From the NCBI GenBank assembly GCA_021202465.1, contig JAJQCZ010000024.1, positions 1 through 64,000 on the forward strand: 64,000 nt of DNA. Reading direction: 5' to 3'. Shown here piece by piece: positions 32,706 through 40,849 of this stretch. A model generated the notes under the pieces. The model searched no databases and was not told the DNA's origin. It was given only the letters and a program-made list of their open reading frames with translations. This DNA comes from Lachnospiraceae bacterium. GTDB taxonomy: Bacteria > Bacillota > Clostridia > Lachnospirales > Lachnospiraceae. Within the stretch, counting starts at the first letter, position 1. Each line of letters opens with the position of its first letter. A program made the translations under genes and the position numbers.

Positions 32706-33920
32706 ATGAAGAAGATCAGGATCTGGCTGCTCTGCCTGGCGCTGGTCGCCTCGCTGGCGGCCTGCAGCTCTTCAGGGGATACGGAGACCACGGCCGCGGA
32801 TACGGAGGAAACCGCCGGAGAAACATCGGATGAGACGGTCGAGGATGAGACTTCCGGGGATACGGAGGTGGCCGGGTATGATGCCTCCGACTATGTGACG
32901 CTGGGCGCGTACACCGGGTTCGAGGTGGATAAGGTGGCTACGGAGGTCACGGACGAGGACGTGGAGGAAGAGATCGAGCTGGAGATGGAGGAAAACGCGA
33001 CGGAGACCGATGCGGACGAGGCTGGGGACGGCGACTATCTCGACATCGATTATCAGGTTCTCGTGGACGGAGAGGCCGTTGACATCGAGAACTACGGAGA
33101 GACCATCGAGGGCGGCAGCGAAGAGGGCCGCTCGCTCATGATCGGCTTCGCCGAGCTGGGCACGGAGCTGGATGAGGCGCTGATCGGCGTGACGGCCGGG
33201 GATACGCTGAGTGTGGATGTGACGCTTGACGGCGATACCTTCGGCGAAGACCTCGACGGCGTGGAGGCGACCATCGAGGTGACAGTGAACCGCGTCTACA
33301 CCTATGTGACGCCGGAGCTGACCGACGAGTACGTCCAGGAATATACCGACTATGACACGGTGGAGGAGTACACCGCGGCCGTGCAGGAGAGCCTGGAGAC
33401 CTCCACGGAGGAATACAACCTGTATGAGGCCGGGGAGCTGGCTCTGAGTCTGGCGGTGGCCGAGGCGACCTTCAGCGGTTATCCGGAGGACCTCTATGAG
33501 AGTACCTACGAGGAATATGACGAGTTATATACCTATTATGCGGAAATGTTCGGCATGGAGCGTTCCGACCTGGTCTCGGATGACGATCTGGCTGCTGCGG
33601 CGGAGAACGAAGTCTGTACCTTGCTGGTGATTCAGGTCATTGCCGGGGCAGAGGGGCTGGAGCTGACTGAGGAGGAGTACGCGGAATATATTGAAGAGAG
33701 CCTGGATGATTACGGCGTAGAGAGTGAGGAAGAGCTCTACGAGTATTACGAGGAGGAGGATATCCGCGCCGAAGCGCTGCGCGAGAAGGTCTGCGAGTTC
33801 ATCCTCGACAACTCGACCCTGGTGGAAATGAGCCAGGATGAGTATGACGAGAAGTATTACGGTGAAGAAGAGGAGGAAGACGAGACGGAGGAAGAAACCG
33901 TCGAGGATACCGAAGAGTAA
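32706..33920 (+). CDS. Trigger-factor-like lipoprotein (FKBP-type foldase)
   Basis: This 404-residue protein carries a lipoprotein signal (lipobox LAAC, Cys about residue 20), then an acidic linker. The body matches the middle and C-terminal parts of trigger factor. The helix VTDEDVEEEIELEMEE is followed by an FKBP-like domain (GDYLDIDYQVLVDGEAV ... GFAELGTELDEALIGVTAGD ... VEATIEVTVNRVY) and an all-helical C-terminal chaperone region. The ribosome-binding N-terminal domain is absent. It is probably an extracytoplasmic foldase for secreted proteins, with the tail rich in Glu. The start at 32706 follows GGAGGAAC. It is unusually acidic throughout. Confidence 0.78.
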   Translation: MKKIRIWLLCLALVASLAACSSSGDTETTAADTEETAGETSDETVEDETSGDTEVAGYDASDYVTLGAYTGFEVDKVATEVTDEDVEEEIELEMEENATETDADEAGDGDYLDIDYQVLVDGEAVDIENYGETIEGGSEEGRSLMIGFAELGTELDEALIGVTAGDTLSVDVTLDGDTFGEDLDGVEATIEVTVNRVYTYVTPELTDEYVQEYTDYDTVEEYTAAVQESLETSTEEYNLYEAGELALSLAVAEATFSGYPEDLYESTYEEYDELYTYYAEMFGMERSDLVSDDDLAAAAENEVCTLLVIQVIAGAEGLELTEEEYAEYIEESLDDYGVESEEELYEYYEEEDIRAEALREKVCEFILDNSTLVEMSQDEYDEKYYGEEEEEDETEEETVEDTEE

Positions 33921-33987
33921 AGCTTCCGGTCCGAATGAAAGCCTGTGAAAGGCCACGGAAATTCATTCCGGAAATGAGAGAAACCGG

Positions 33988-34037
33988 ACAGAAAAGCGCC
34001 GCCTGCAGAATTCATCCTGCGGACGGCGCTTTTCTGT
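33988..34037. terminator. Terminator between the lipoprotein gene and the small membrane protein gene
   Basis: ACAGAAAAGCGCCG (33988-34001) pairs with CGGCGCTTTTCTGT (34024-34037), enclosing a smaller CCTGCAG/CTGCGG stem. The A- and T-rich arms allow it to work in both directions, serving both converging genes. Confidence 0.85.
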
Positions 34038-34056
34038 ATCCAGTCTCCTGTGTCTG

Positions 34057-34173
34057 TCACGTCTGAGAATATATATCGTCAGTGTCCTTTGTCTTCTTTT
34101 TTCCATTTCCAAAGAACATAACGGCAAATAAGAGGGCTAACACAACGAGAGATCCAACGGCTTCTGTGAACAT
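34057..34173 (-). CDS. Small single-pass membrane protein
   Basis: This 38-residue product has an N-terminal membrane helix (about 8-25, GSLVVLALLFAVMFFG) followed by a charged tail (KKKTKDTDDIYS). GGAAGGGAG lies about ten bases before the ATG at 34173; a nearer ATG at 34182 has too little spacing. A promoter (34282-34255) and a terminator (34037-33988) frame it, so it is probably a real gene. I do not recognise the family. Confidence 0.6.
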   Translation of the reverse strand: MFTEAVGSLVVLALLFAVMFFGNGKKKTKDTDDIYSQT

Positions 34174-34203
34174 GTAACGCATCTCCCTTCCAACACTTGA
34201 CCC

Positions 34204-34282
34204 ACAGCGCCGCACACGATGCATTTGGCGCTGTCTTACGATAACTATAATACTATTATCGCGCAAACACGGGAAAAGTCAA
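34204..34282 (-). promoter_or_regulatory. Promoter, dyad and leader hairpin of the small membrane protein gene
   Basis: Reading leftward, TTGACT (34282-34277) and GATAAT (34260-34255) are 16 bases apart. A dyad with arms CGATAA (34239-34244) and TTATCG (34256-34261) covers the -10 box. The leader contains a hairpin ACAGCGCC (34204-34211) / GGCGCTGT (34227-34234). Together they suggest regulated expression; no regulator is identified. Confidence 0.55.
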
Positions 34283-34315
34283 TAGGAAAATGCAAAATAA
34301 ATAAAAAATGTGATG

Positions 34316-34363
34316 CAAAAAGAGCCGTCATGTACAAACGGAGTGTCTGTACACGGCGGCTCT
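34316..34363 (-). terminator. Terminator of metG
   Basis: AGAGCCGTC (34321-34329) pairs with the GGCGGCTCT arm (34355-34363), with an inner TGTAC/GTACA stem; reading leftward it ends in a T-rich run. Confidence 0.8.
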
Positions 34364-34380
34364 GTGTAAAGGCTTTCGTC

Positions 34381-36414
34381 TTAGCAGATTTCCGCACCGG
34401 CGGGCATCTCACGCTCGGGAACGACCAGGGAGAGATTGCCGTCGGCGTCCTCGGCGCAGAGGATCATGCCCTCGGAAAGGAGCCCGGCGAGCTTCGCAGG
34501 CTTGAGATTCGTCACCACCATGACCTTCTTGCCCACCATTTCTTCAGGGCTGTAGGAGGACTTGATGCCGGAGACGATCTGCTTTACCTGGGAGCCGATC
34601 TTCACCTGAGAGCAGAGGAGCTTGCGGGACTTCTTCACGGCCTCGCAGGCGATGATTTCGCCGACCTGGAACTGCAGCTTCGAGAAGTCGTCAAAGGTGA
34701 TCTCGTCTTTGGCCGGGAGATCGATGCCGTCCGTCTCGCTGCCATCAGGAGCTTCCACAGTCTGATCGCTGCCGCTCTTCTCTGTGCTGTCGGCTGCCGC
34801 CTCTTTTTCTTCGGCCGCAGCGGCGAATCGCTCATCGATCTCCGCCAGAACCTTTTTGGCGTCCAGACGGGCGAAGAGGATCTCCGGCTTGTCGGTGACC
34901 TTCTGCCCCGAAGGGTAGGTGCCGAAGACGGTCAGCTCGTCCAGACTGCGGAGCGAGGTGTTCAGCTGCTTCACGATGCGCTCCGCAGTCTCCGGCATGA
35001 AGGAAGTGAGCAGCGTCGCGCCGAAGGTGATGCCTTCCACGAGGTTGTAGAGGACCGTCGCCAGGCGGTCTTTTTTGCTTTCGTCCTTGGCCAGCACCCA
35101 GGGCGTGGTCTCGTCGATATATTTGTTGCAGCGCTTGAACAGGTTGAAGATCTCGGTGATGGCGTCCGCGACCCGCAGATTCTCCATGCGCTCGTCCACC
35201 CTGTGCACGGTCTCCAGGGCGAAGGCCGCCAGCTCATCGTCCACCGGCTCCTTCGCGCCGGCGTTGGTCACGACCCCGCCGAAGTATTTATTGCTCATGG
35301 CGATGGTGCGGTTCACCAGGTTTCCCAGGGTGTTGGCCAGGTCGGAGTTGATGCGCTCCACGACCAGATCCCAGGAAATGATGCCGTCATTTTCAAAGGG
35401 CATCTCATGAAGGACGAAATAGCGCACGGCGTCCACGCCGAAGAGCTCCGCCATGTCGTCCGCGTAGATGACATTTCCCTTGGATTTGCTCATCTTGCCG
35501 TCGCCCTGCAGCAGCCAGGGGTGACCGAAGACCTGCTTCGGCAGCGGCAGATCCAGCGCCATCAGGAAGATGGGCCAGTAGATCGTATGGAAACGGATGA
35601 TGTCCTTGCCGATCAGATGCAGATCGGCCGGCCAGTATTTTTTGAAGTTTTCTCCGTGATGGCCGTCCGCGTCGTAGCCGATGCCGGTGATGTAGTTGGT
35701 CAGGGCGTCGAGCCACACGTAGGTGACGTGCTTCGGGTCGAAGTCCACCGGAATGCCCCAGGAGAAGGAGGTCCGGGAGACGCAGAGGTCCTGCAGACCC
35801 GGCAGCAGGAAATTGTTCATCATCTCGTTCTTGCGGGAAACGGGCTGGATGAACTCCGGGTGCTCATTAATGTGCTGAATCAGGCGGTCGGCGTATTTGC
35901 TCATACGGAAGAAATAGGCCTCCTCGCGGGCCGGCTGCACCTCGCGGCCGCAGTCGGGGCATTTGCCGTCCACCAGCTGGGACTCGGTGAAGAAGGACTC
36001 GCAGGGCGTGCAGTACAGGCCCTCGTAGTAGCCCTTGTAGATGTCGCCCTGGTCGTAGAGCTTGCGGAAGATCTTCTGCACCTGCGCCTCATGGTCGGCG
36101 TCCGTGGTGCGGATAAATTTGTCGTAGGAGGTGTCCAGCAGGTCCCAGATTCTCTTGATCTCGGCGGCATTTTTATCGACCAGCTCCTTCGGGGTGACAC
36201 CGGCCTCCTGGGCCTTCAGCTCGATCTTCTGGCCGTGCTCGTCGGTGCCGGTCTGGAAGAACACGTCATAGCCCTGGGCTCTCTTGTAGCGGGCGATGCT
36301 GTCCGCCAGCACCACCTCGTAGCTGTTGCCGATGTGGGGCTTGCCGGAGGTATAGGCGATCGCCGTCGTGATATAGTAGGGCTTCCCCTTCTTTGTGTTG
36401 CATGTTTCGCACAT
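34381..36414 (-). CDS. metG: Methionyl-tRNA synthetase
   Basis: This 677-residue enzyme charges tRNA-Met. The HIGH-type motif is PHIGNSYEV (about residue 26), and zinc-binding CTPCESFF and CPDCGREV pairs follow. KMSKSKGN is the second signature. The anticodon-binding helices come next, then an Ala/Glu-rich linker (about 535-575) and a C-terminal EMAPII-like tRNA-binding domain (DDFSKLQFQVGEIIACEAV ... MVVTNLKPAKLAGLLSEGM). The length with that extra domain is normal for dimeric Clostridia enzymes. A T-box leader lies directly upstream, so expression should rise when uncharged tRNA-Met accumulates. Confidence 0.95.
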   Translation of the reverse strand: MCETCNTKKGKPYYITTAIAYTSGKPHIGNSYEVVLADSIARYKRAQGYDVFFQTGTDEHGQKIELKAQEAGVTPKELVDKNAAEIKRIWDLLDTSYDKFIRTTDADHEAQVQKIFRKLYDQGDIYKGYYEGLYCTPCESFFTESQLVDGKCPDCGREVQPAREEAYFFRMSKYADRLIQHINEHPEFIQPVSRKNEMMNNFLLPGLQDLCVSRTSFSWGIPVDFDPKHVTYVWLDALTNYITGIGYDADGHHGENFKKYWPADLHLIGKDIIRFHTIYWPIFLMALDLPLPKQVFGHPWLLQGDGKMSKSKGNVIYADDMAELFGVDAVRYFVLHEMPFENDGIISWDLVVERINSDLANTLGNLVNRTIAMSNKYFGGVVTNAGAKEPVDDELAAFALETVHRVDERMENLRVADAITEIFNLFKRCNKYIDETTPWVLAKDESKKDRLATVLYNLVEGITFGATLLTSFMPETAERIVKQLNTSLRSLDELTVFGTYPSGQKVTDKPEILFARLDAKKVLAEIDERFAAAAEEKEAAADSTEKSGSDQTVEAPDGSETDGIDLPAKDEITFDDFSKLQFQVGEIIACEAVKKSRKLLCSQVKIGSQVKQIVSGIKSSYSPEEMVGKKVMVVTNLKPAKLAGLLSEGMILCAEDADGNLSLVVPEREMPAGAEIC

Positions 36415-36436
36415 AGAATAATCTCCTTCTGATATG

Positions 36437-36590
36437 AAAATAAAACTCCCGTCCGCGTTTCCGAGGACGAGAGCGTTCGCTTCGCGTTACCACCTGGATT
36501 TGCTTCCGCCTGGCGGCGGGAAGCCTCTCCTCTTCTCAGTCTTTGCCCGGCCGGAGACAGAGTATGTTTTCGGCCGTTCTTTCCGACGCT
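36437..36590 (-). promoter_or_regulatory. T-box leader of metG
   Basis: Reading leftward, the T-box motif AGGTGGTAACGCG (36495-36483) is followed by a terminator, CTCTCGTCC / GGACGGGAG with a T-rich run (about 36473-36437), and then the metG start. The T-box pairs with the tRNA acceptor end in this class. From the promoter to the T-box there are only about 95 nt, which is short for a normal stem I, and I could not identify the Met specifier codon. Confidence 0.8.
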
Positions 36591-36591
36591 T

Positions 36592-36621
36592 ATTGTACAC
36601 CAGCTGTCTGAGAGTTGTCAA
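36592..36621 (-). promoter_or_regulatory. Promoter of metG
   Basis: Reading leftward, TTGACA (36621-36616) and TACAAT (36597-36592) are 18 bases apart. They place the leader start near 36586. Confidence 0.8.
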
Positions 36622-36651
36622 GGCGGCGCAGGGAAATTGCCTTTTTCCGTA

Positions 36652-37833
36652 TCAGGAATGGGCTCGCCCGCGCCTCTGCCCGGAGAGTCCTTTCCCGGTC
36701 AGGAAGGCGGTCGCCAGAAAGGCGGTGAGGGGAACGGTGAGGACGACGCCCAGGCTGCCGGAGAGGCCCTGCATGATTTCGATGCCGATGACGTAGGAAT
36801 TTAACAGCTGGTTGACGCTGAGGTCGTAAGCGTAGTCGATGAGGAGGGTTGAGAGAGCGCTTCCCACGTAGGCCAGGATCAGCGTGTTGGTCATCGTTCC
36901 CATCATGTCACGCCCGACATGGATGCCCGACAGAAAGAGCTGGCGGGGGGAGAGGGTGGGAGCCTGTTCGTGGATCTCCTGGATCGTGGAGGCGATGGAC
37001 ATGCCGACGTCCATGACCGCGCCCAGGGAGGAGAGGATGATCCCGGCGAAGAGAAGCTGCCCGATGCGGATATTTGTGTATTGCCCCACATAATTCAGCG
37101 TCTCGATGTCGGAGACATTGTAGCCGGTGATCCCGGCAGCGGCGCCGAAGGCGAGGGCAGAGAGCCCGGCGATGGCCACGCCGAGGGTGGTGCCGCAGAC
37201 GGCGGCGGCCGTTTTCTTCGTGAAGCCTCCCAGCAGCCCCAGCGTCACCAGCGTGACCAGCATGGCGACGAGGATGGTCACGCCGATCGGGGAGGCACCG
37301 CGGTAGATCAGAGGGAAGAGGATGTAAAGGACGCTGAGGAAGGTGAAAGCCAGGCTGGCGATGGCCATGACGCCCCGGCGTCCGCCGATGAGGCAGACGA
37401 TGAGAGCGAAGAAGAGGACGAAGCCCAGGATAGCCAGAGAGCGGTCCTGACTGTAGACGGTGACCAGCTGGGAGTCTCCGGAGTCGCTGAAGATGACGAT
37501 GACCTTCATGCCGACGGTGCAGTCTGCGCCGAAGAGCGTGCCGCTGGGGCTGTTGGCTTCGAATTCCTCGCCGGTATAGGCGCCGCTGCGCATGCGCACG
37601 ACGACGGTCTGGCTGCCGTAGCGGTTGCCGTCTTCCTGTATGTTATCCTGCAGGATCTGCGTCACGGTTGCCTGTTCGTAGCTCTGGCCTTCGGTGGAGA
37701 TCAGAGCTGTCTTCTCGAAATGTCCCGCGCACACCGCGGCGACGACGAAGAGAATCACGCAGATCACAAAGAGGAGAATGTTCTTTTTCCTGGAGTTCAA
37801 ATAAGAAATGATCGGTGAGGGAGAATGTTTCAT
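36652..37833 (-). CDS. YibE/F-family multi-pass membrane protein
   Basis: This 393-residue protein has an N-terminal helix (about 18-37), an extracellular beta-rich domain (about 45-125) and about seven further membrane helices. The YibE/F region is recognised from VYSQDRSLAILGFVLFFALIVCLIGGRRGV, GAVMDVGMSIASTIQEI and GRDMMGTMTNTLILAYVGSALS. Its role is unknown; the family is common in Firmicutes. It reads in the same direction as metG. Its stop lies among the bases of the metG promoter region, 30 bases upstream of the -35 box. Confidence 0.8.
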   Translation of the reverse strand: MKHSPSPIISYLNSRKKNILLFVICVILFVVAAVCAGHFEKTALISTEGQSYEQATVTQILQDNIQEDGNRYGSQTVVVRMRSGAYTGEEFEANSPSGTLFGADCTVGMKVIVIFSDSGDSQLVTVYSQDRSLAILGFVLFFALIVCLIGGRRGVMAIASLAFTFLSVLYILFPLIYRGASPIGVTILVAMLVTLVTLGLLGGFTKKTAAAVCGTTLGVAIAGLSALAFGAAAGITGYNVSDIETLNYVGQYTNIRIGQLLFAGIILSSLGAVMDVGMSIASTIQEIHEQAPTLSPRQLFLSGIHVGRDMMGTMTNTLILAYVGSALSTLLIDYAYDLSVNQLLNSYVIGIEIMQGLSGSLGVVLTVPLTAFLATAFLTGKGLSGQRRGRAHS

Positions 37834-37850
37834 GATGCTTTACCCCGTAT

Positions 37851-37883
37851 AAAACTGTGCGGTTCATTACACGAACCGCACAG
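37851..37883 (-). terminator. Hairpin with T-run between the phosphatase and YibE/F genes
   Basis: CTGTGCGGTTC (37855-37865) pairs perfectly with GAACCGCACAG (37873-37883); reading leftward it is followed by TTTT. It should end transcription from the phosphatase gene at 37946. Confidence 0.85.
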
Positions 37884-37896
37884 GGAAGTAAGAGAA

Positions 37897-37915
37897 GGGG
37901 CCGCCGGGCGGCCCC
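37897..37915 (-). terminator. Second GC-rich hairpin after the phosphatase gene
   Basis: GGGGCCGCC (37897-37905) and GGCGGCCCC (37907-37915) form a compact stem 31 bases past the phosphatase stop codon. It has no clear T-run and acts in tandem with the hairpin at 37851-37883. Confidence 0.6.
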
Positions 37916-37945
37916 TCTCAGATGGCTGTTGCTTAAGGAATGCGT

Positions 37946-40540
37946 TTACTTGCAGGTGATGCTCTTTATGCTGCTGTAGGAGCCGTAGGCTCTCTTCCCG
38001 TTGATGAGCGTGTAAGCGCGGACCTTTACGTAGTATTTTTTGCCCTTCTTAAGATTCTTGATGGTCTTGGAGGTCGTCTTGTTTGTCTTAATGATAACCT
38101 TGGTGATATTTTTGGTGAAGGACTTGTTGGTCGCGTAGACGATTTCGTAGCCGCTCGCCTTGGTATCCTTCGTCCGGGTGACCTTGATCTGCTTTGTCTT
38201 GGTGGACTTGACAGACACGGTCTGCTTCTTGGGGACTACCTTGAGCGTGATCTTCTTGGTCGCCTTGCTGTAGGAGGCGGTCGCGGCCGCCGTCACAGTG
38301 ATCGTGGTCTTGCCGGTGCCCTTGATGGTGACCTTGCCCTTGCTGCTGACGGTGGCGACACTGGTGTCGGAGGACTTGTAGGTCAGCTTGCCGTCGCCGT
38401 TGGTCTCGGCATCCAGCGTGAAGCTCGAGGCGCCATACGCTTTCTTATAAGAAGTCGTGGCGGTGATCTTCTGCGTCTTGACGGTGGTGGCTGCCTTGGC
38501 GACCGTTACGGTGACCTTCATCGTGGCTTCGCTGTAGGTGTCGGTCTCCGCGGCTGTCACAGTGATCGTCGCAGTGCCGCTGCCGAGGATGGTGACTTTC
38601 CCCTTGGAAGAAACGGTAAGCACATCCTCGTTGGAGGACTCATAGGTCAGCTTGCCGTCGCCATCTGTCTTGGCGTCCAGCGTGAAAGCCGCGTCACCGA
38701 CGGTTTTGCTGTAGGAGGTCGTACCGGTGATGGTCTGCTCCTTCAGAGCCGGGGTCTCAGCCTTGGTAACGGTCACGGTGACAGTCATGCTGGCTTCCTT
38801 GTAGGAATCGGTGGCTGCGGCGGTCACGGTGATCGTGGCAGTGCCTTCGCCGGTGATGGTGACCTTGCCGCTCTTGGAGACAACCGCGACATCCTCGTCG
38901 GAGGACTCATAGGTGAGCTTGCCGTCGCCGGTGGTCTGCGCATCCAGCGTGAAAGCCGCATCGTCAGTGGTCTTGGTGTACGTCTTGGTTCCGGTGATCG
39001 TCTGCTCACCGGCCTCCTCTTCCTTCACGATCGTGTAGGAGGTGGCCCCTTCCAGTACCCGTCCGGTATCCGCATCGTATGTGGTCATGGTGAAGGTGGT
39101 ATCCGTCACATCGATGACCGCGTAGGTGGGCGTCCAGGTCTGGCTGCGCTCGGAGATGTAATCCTGCTGCGAGGCGATCAGGTTGTAGAATTTGGAACCG
39201 GTGGCGGAGTTGGCCTCCAGGTAGACGGTTCCCTCGGGGTTGACGACGGTGCCGCCGACCGTGTCGCTCTCGATCGTGTAGCAGTTGTTCTCATCCTGAT
39301 AGTTCTCATCATTCTTGTACGAGGAGCTGTCGTAGGAGGTGTGCTCCTGTCCGTCGCTGGAGAGCTGGTAGGTGCGGGAGTAGGTGTGATCGTGGCCCTG
39401 CAGCACGACGTCGATGTCGTACTCATCCATGAGGGGTGTCAGCTGGGTCCGCAGCACCATGCCGTCGGAATCGGAGTGGTCATAGCCGGAACCGTAGATG
39501 TCCTGGTGGAAGACCACGACACGCCAGGTGGCGTCAGGATTTTCCTCAACAGCCTTCGCAATCACGTTCTCATGCGTCGAACAGTTGTAGTTGTTGGTGT
39601 CCAGCACGATGAAGAGGACGCTGCCGTAGGTGTAGTAGTAATCCGTTCCGGCGGCCGTCTTTCCGGTGGTGTACTCATCACCGGCATCGTCGAGGGTGTT
39701 GGGGTTGTTGAAGTGCAGCGAATACTGGATCGAAGTGGAATCATGGTTGCCGATGGTCGTGGCGACCGGCAGAGAATCCAGAGCCTCCGCACTCAGGTAA
39801 CCGGCATATTCCGTCTCGTTTGTGGAAGAGTTCACCTGGTCACCGGCGGAGACCATGAAGCTCACCTCGCTGTGCGCCGACAGCGCCTCGTTCAGTGTCT
39901 CGTTCCAGTTATAAGAATCGTTGCGGGCGGCCAGATTGGCGGTTTCGTCCTCCACGTTCGCGCTGGTGTTTGTGGAGTTCATTGTATCACCTTCGGTGCT
40001 GGTCTGGTTTTTGGAAGCGCCGATCTGAGGATCGCCGACATACAGGAAGGAAAATTCGGAGAAGGACTTGGTGCTGTATTCCACGGCTTCCTGCCAGGCT
40101 CCGTTCTGGTAGACCTGGTAATAATACTGTGTGTTCTCCGTAAGACCGGTGACCGTGACCTTGTTGCTGTAGTAGCCGGCCATACTGCTGTCGGTGAGCG
40201 CCTCAACGTCAGTCTGTGTGCCGGTAAACTCTGCAGCGTTGCTCATGTCTTCACTGGTGGAGATGCGTACAGCGGGTGTCTCCGCGGTCTGACAGTACCA
40301 GGCGAAGTTCAGCTGTGTCTCGTCTTCGCCGGGGGTCAGGGAGACCTGCTCGTAATCGTTGCTGACGGTCTTCCAGGCTTCCTTCCAGGCCGTCCAGGCG
40401 GTGGACTCCGTGGAAGCGTCGTTCCAGTGTTCCGTCGCCGCATAGGTGGTGACGGGCGTCGCGCTCACTGTCAGGCCCAGGATCATGGCCGATGACAGCA
40501 GCCCGGCGGTTGCCTTCGTGAGATTCTTTCTCATTTTCAT
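37946..40540 (-). CDS. Secreted purple-acid-phosphatase-like metallophosphoesterase with Ig-like repeats
   Basis: This 864-residue exported enzyme should hydrolyse phosphate esters outside the cell. After a signal peptide (about 1-35) and an N-terminal fibronectin-like domain (about 60-160), the metallophosphoesterase core has VGDPQIG, SAGDQVN, IGNHDST, VVVFHQDIYG and LQGHDHTYSR, giving the two-metal centre residues. Three near-identical Big_2-like repeats of about 84 residues follow (about 510-765), each with a GKLTYESS or GKLTYKSS step. A Lys-rich fibronectin-like domain (about 775-864) closes the protein. No LPXTG or membrane anchor is seen, so it may be released or wall-bound through the repeats. 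Confidence 0.85.
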   Translation of the reverse strand: MKMRKNLTKATAGLLSSAMILGLTVSATPVTTYAATEHWNDASTESTAWTAWKEAWKTVSNDYEQVSLTPGEDETQLNFAWYCQTAETPAVRISTSEDMSNAAEFTGTQTDVEALTDSSMAGYYSNKVTVTGLTENTQYYYQVYQNGAWQEAVEYSTKSFSEFSFLYVGDPQIGASKNQTSTEGDTMNSTNTSANVEDETANLAARNDSYNWNETLNEALSAHSEVSFMVSAGDQVNSSTNETEYAGYLSAEALDSLPVATTIGNHDSTSIQYSLHFNNPNTLDDAGDEYTTGKTAAGTDYYYTYGSVLFIVLDTNNYNCSTHENVIAKAVEENPDATWRVVVFHQDIYGSGYDHSDSDGMVLRTQLTPLMDEYDIDVVLQGHDHTYSRTYQLSSDGQEHTSYDSSSYKNDENYQDENNCYTIESDTVGGTVVNPEGTVYLEANSATGSKFYNLIASQQDYISERSQTWTPTYAVIDVTDTTFTMTTYDADTGRVLEGATSYTIVKEEEAGEQTITGTKTYTKTTDDAAFTLDAQTTGDGKLTYESSDEDVAVVSKSGKVTITGEGTATITVTAAATDSYKEASMTVTVTVTKAETPALKEQTITGTTSYSKTVGDAAFTLDAKTDGDGKLTYESSNEDVLTVSSKGKVTILGSGTATITVTAAETDTYSEATMKVTVTVAKAATTVKTQKITATTSYKKAYGASSFTLDAETNGDGKLTYKSSDTSVATVSSKGKVTIKGTGKTTITVTAAATASYSKATKKITLKVVPKKQTVSVKSTKTKQIKVTRTKDTKASGYEIVYATNKSFTKNITKVIIKTNKTTSKTIKNLKKGKKYYVKVRAYTLINGKRAYGSYSSIKSITCK

Positions 40541-40645
40541 ATTCCCTCTTTTCCAGGCGCTCTGCGCCCTGTCTTGAAGCTGGTACGCGCCCGGGGAGAA
40601 ATGCTTCTCACCGCGACGCGTATCATTTTGTTGGAAACAGTCTCA

Positions 40646-40716
40646 ATTATAGAGTCCTGTTGGAAAGAAAATATCATGGGGAGGTAAAGTCCGGGTAAAT
40701 TTGAAGAAAGTGTGAA
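40646..40716 (-). promoter_or_regulatory. Phosphatase promoter with Pho-box-like hexamers
   Basis: Reading leftward, TATAAT (40651-40646) is preceded by hexamers TTCACA (40716-40711), TTCAAA (40705-40700), TTTACC (40699-40694) and TTTACC (40688-40683). Pairs of them repeat at 11-base steps, as in PhoP-bound Pho boxes. No good -35 box is seen, which fits an activator-dependent promoter. PhoP control of a phosphatase gene is plausible but inferred. Confidence 0.45.
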
Positions 40717-40730
40717 AATGAGAAAAAACA

Positions 40731-40758
40731 CAAAAAAACAGCGCCGGACGGCTGTTTT
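40731..40758 (-). terminator. Terminator of the YkvI-like transporter gene
   Basis: AACAGC (40737-40742) pairs with GCTGTT (40751-40756). Reading leftward the stem runs into a T-rich tract. It lies between the transporter stop and the phosphatase promoter; nothing else was seen in the 309-base gap at 40541-40849. Confidence 0.75.
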
Positions 40759-40849
40759 AAGGCAGTTCGACGCTGATGGAAGCGGTACAAGGATGGTGTG
40801 TCTTCCTTCTGTTATGGAGAGTATGAGATTGAGGATATTTTCTGTATCC

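Noticed and set aside
34219..36432. Long rightward open frame of 737 codons opposite metG
   Set aside because: It is the reverse-strand shadow of metG in GC-rich DNA. The metG protein has full motifs and a T-box leader, and the opposite frame has no ribosome binding site or recognisable family.
37940..40495. Long rightward open frame of 851 codons opposite the phosphatase gene
   Set aside because: It is an antisense shadow; its apparent repeats only mirror the Ig-like repeats of the real gene.
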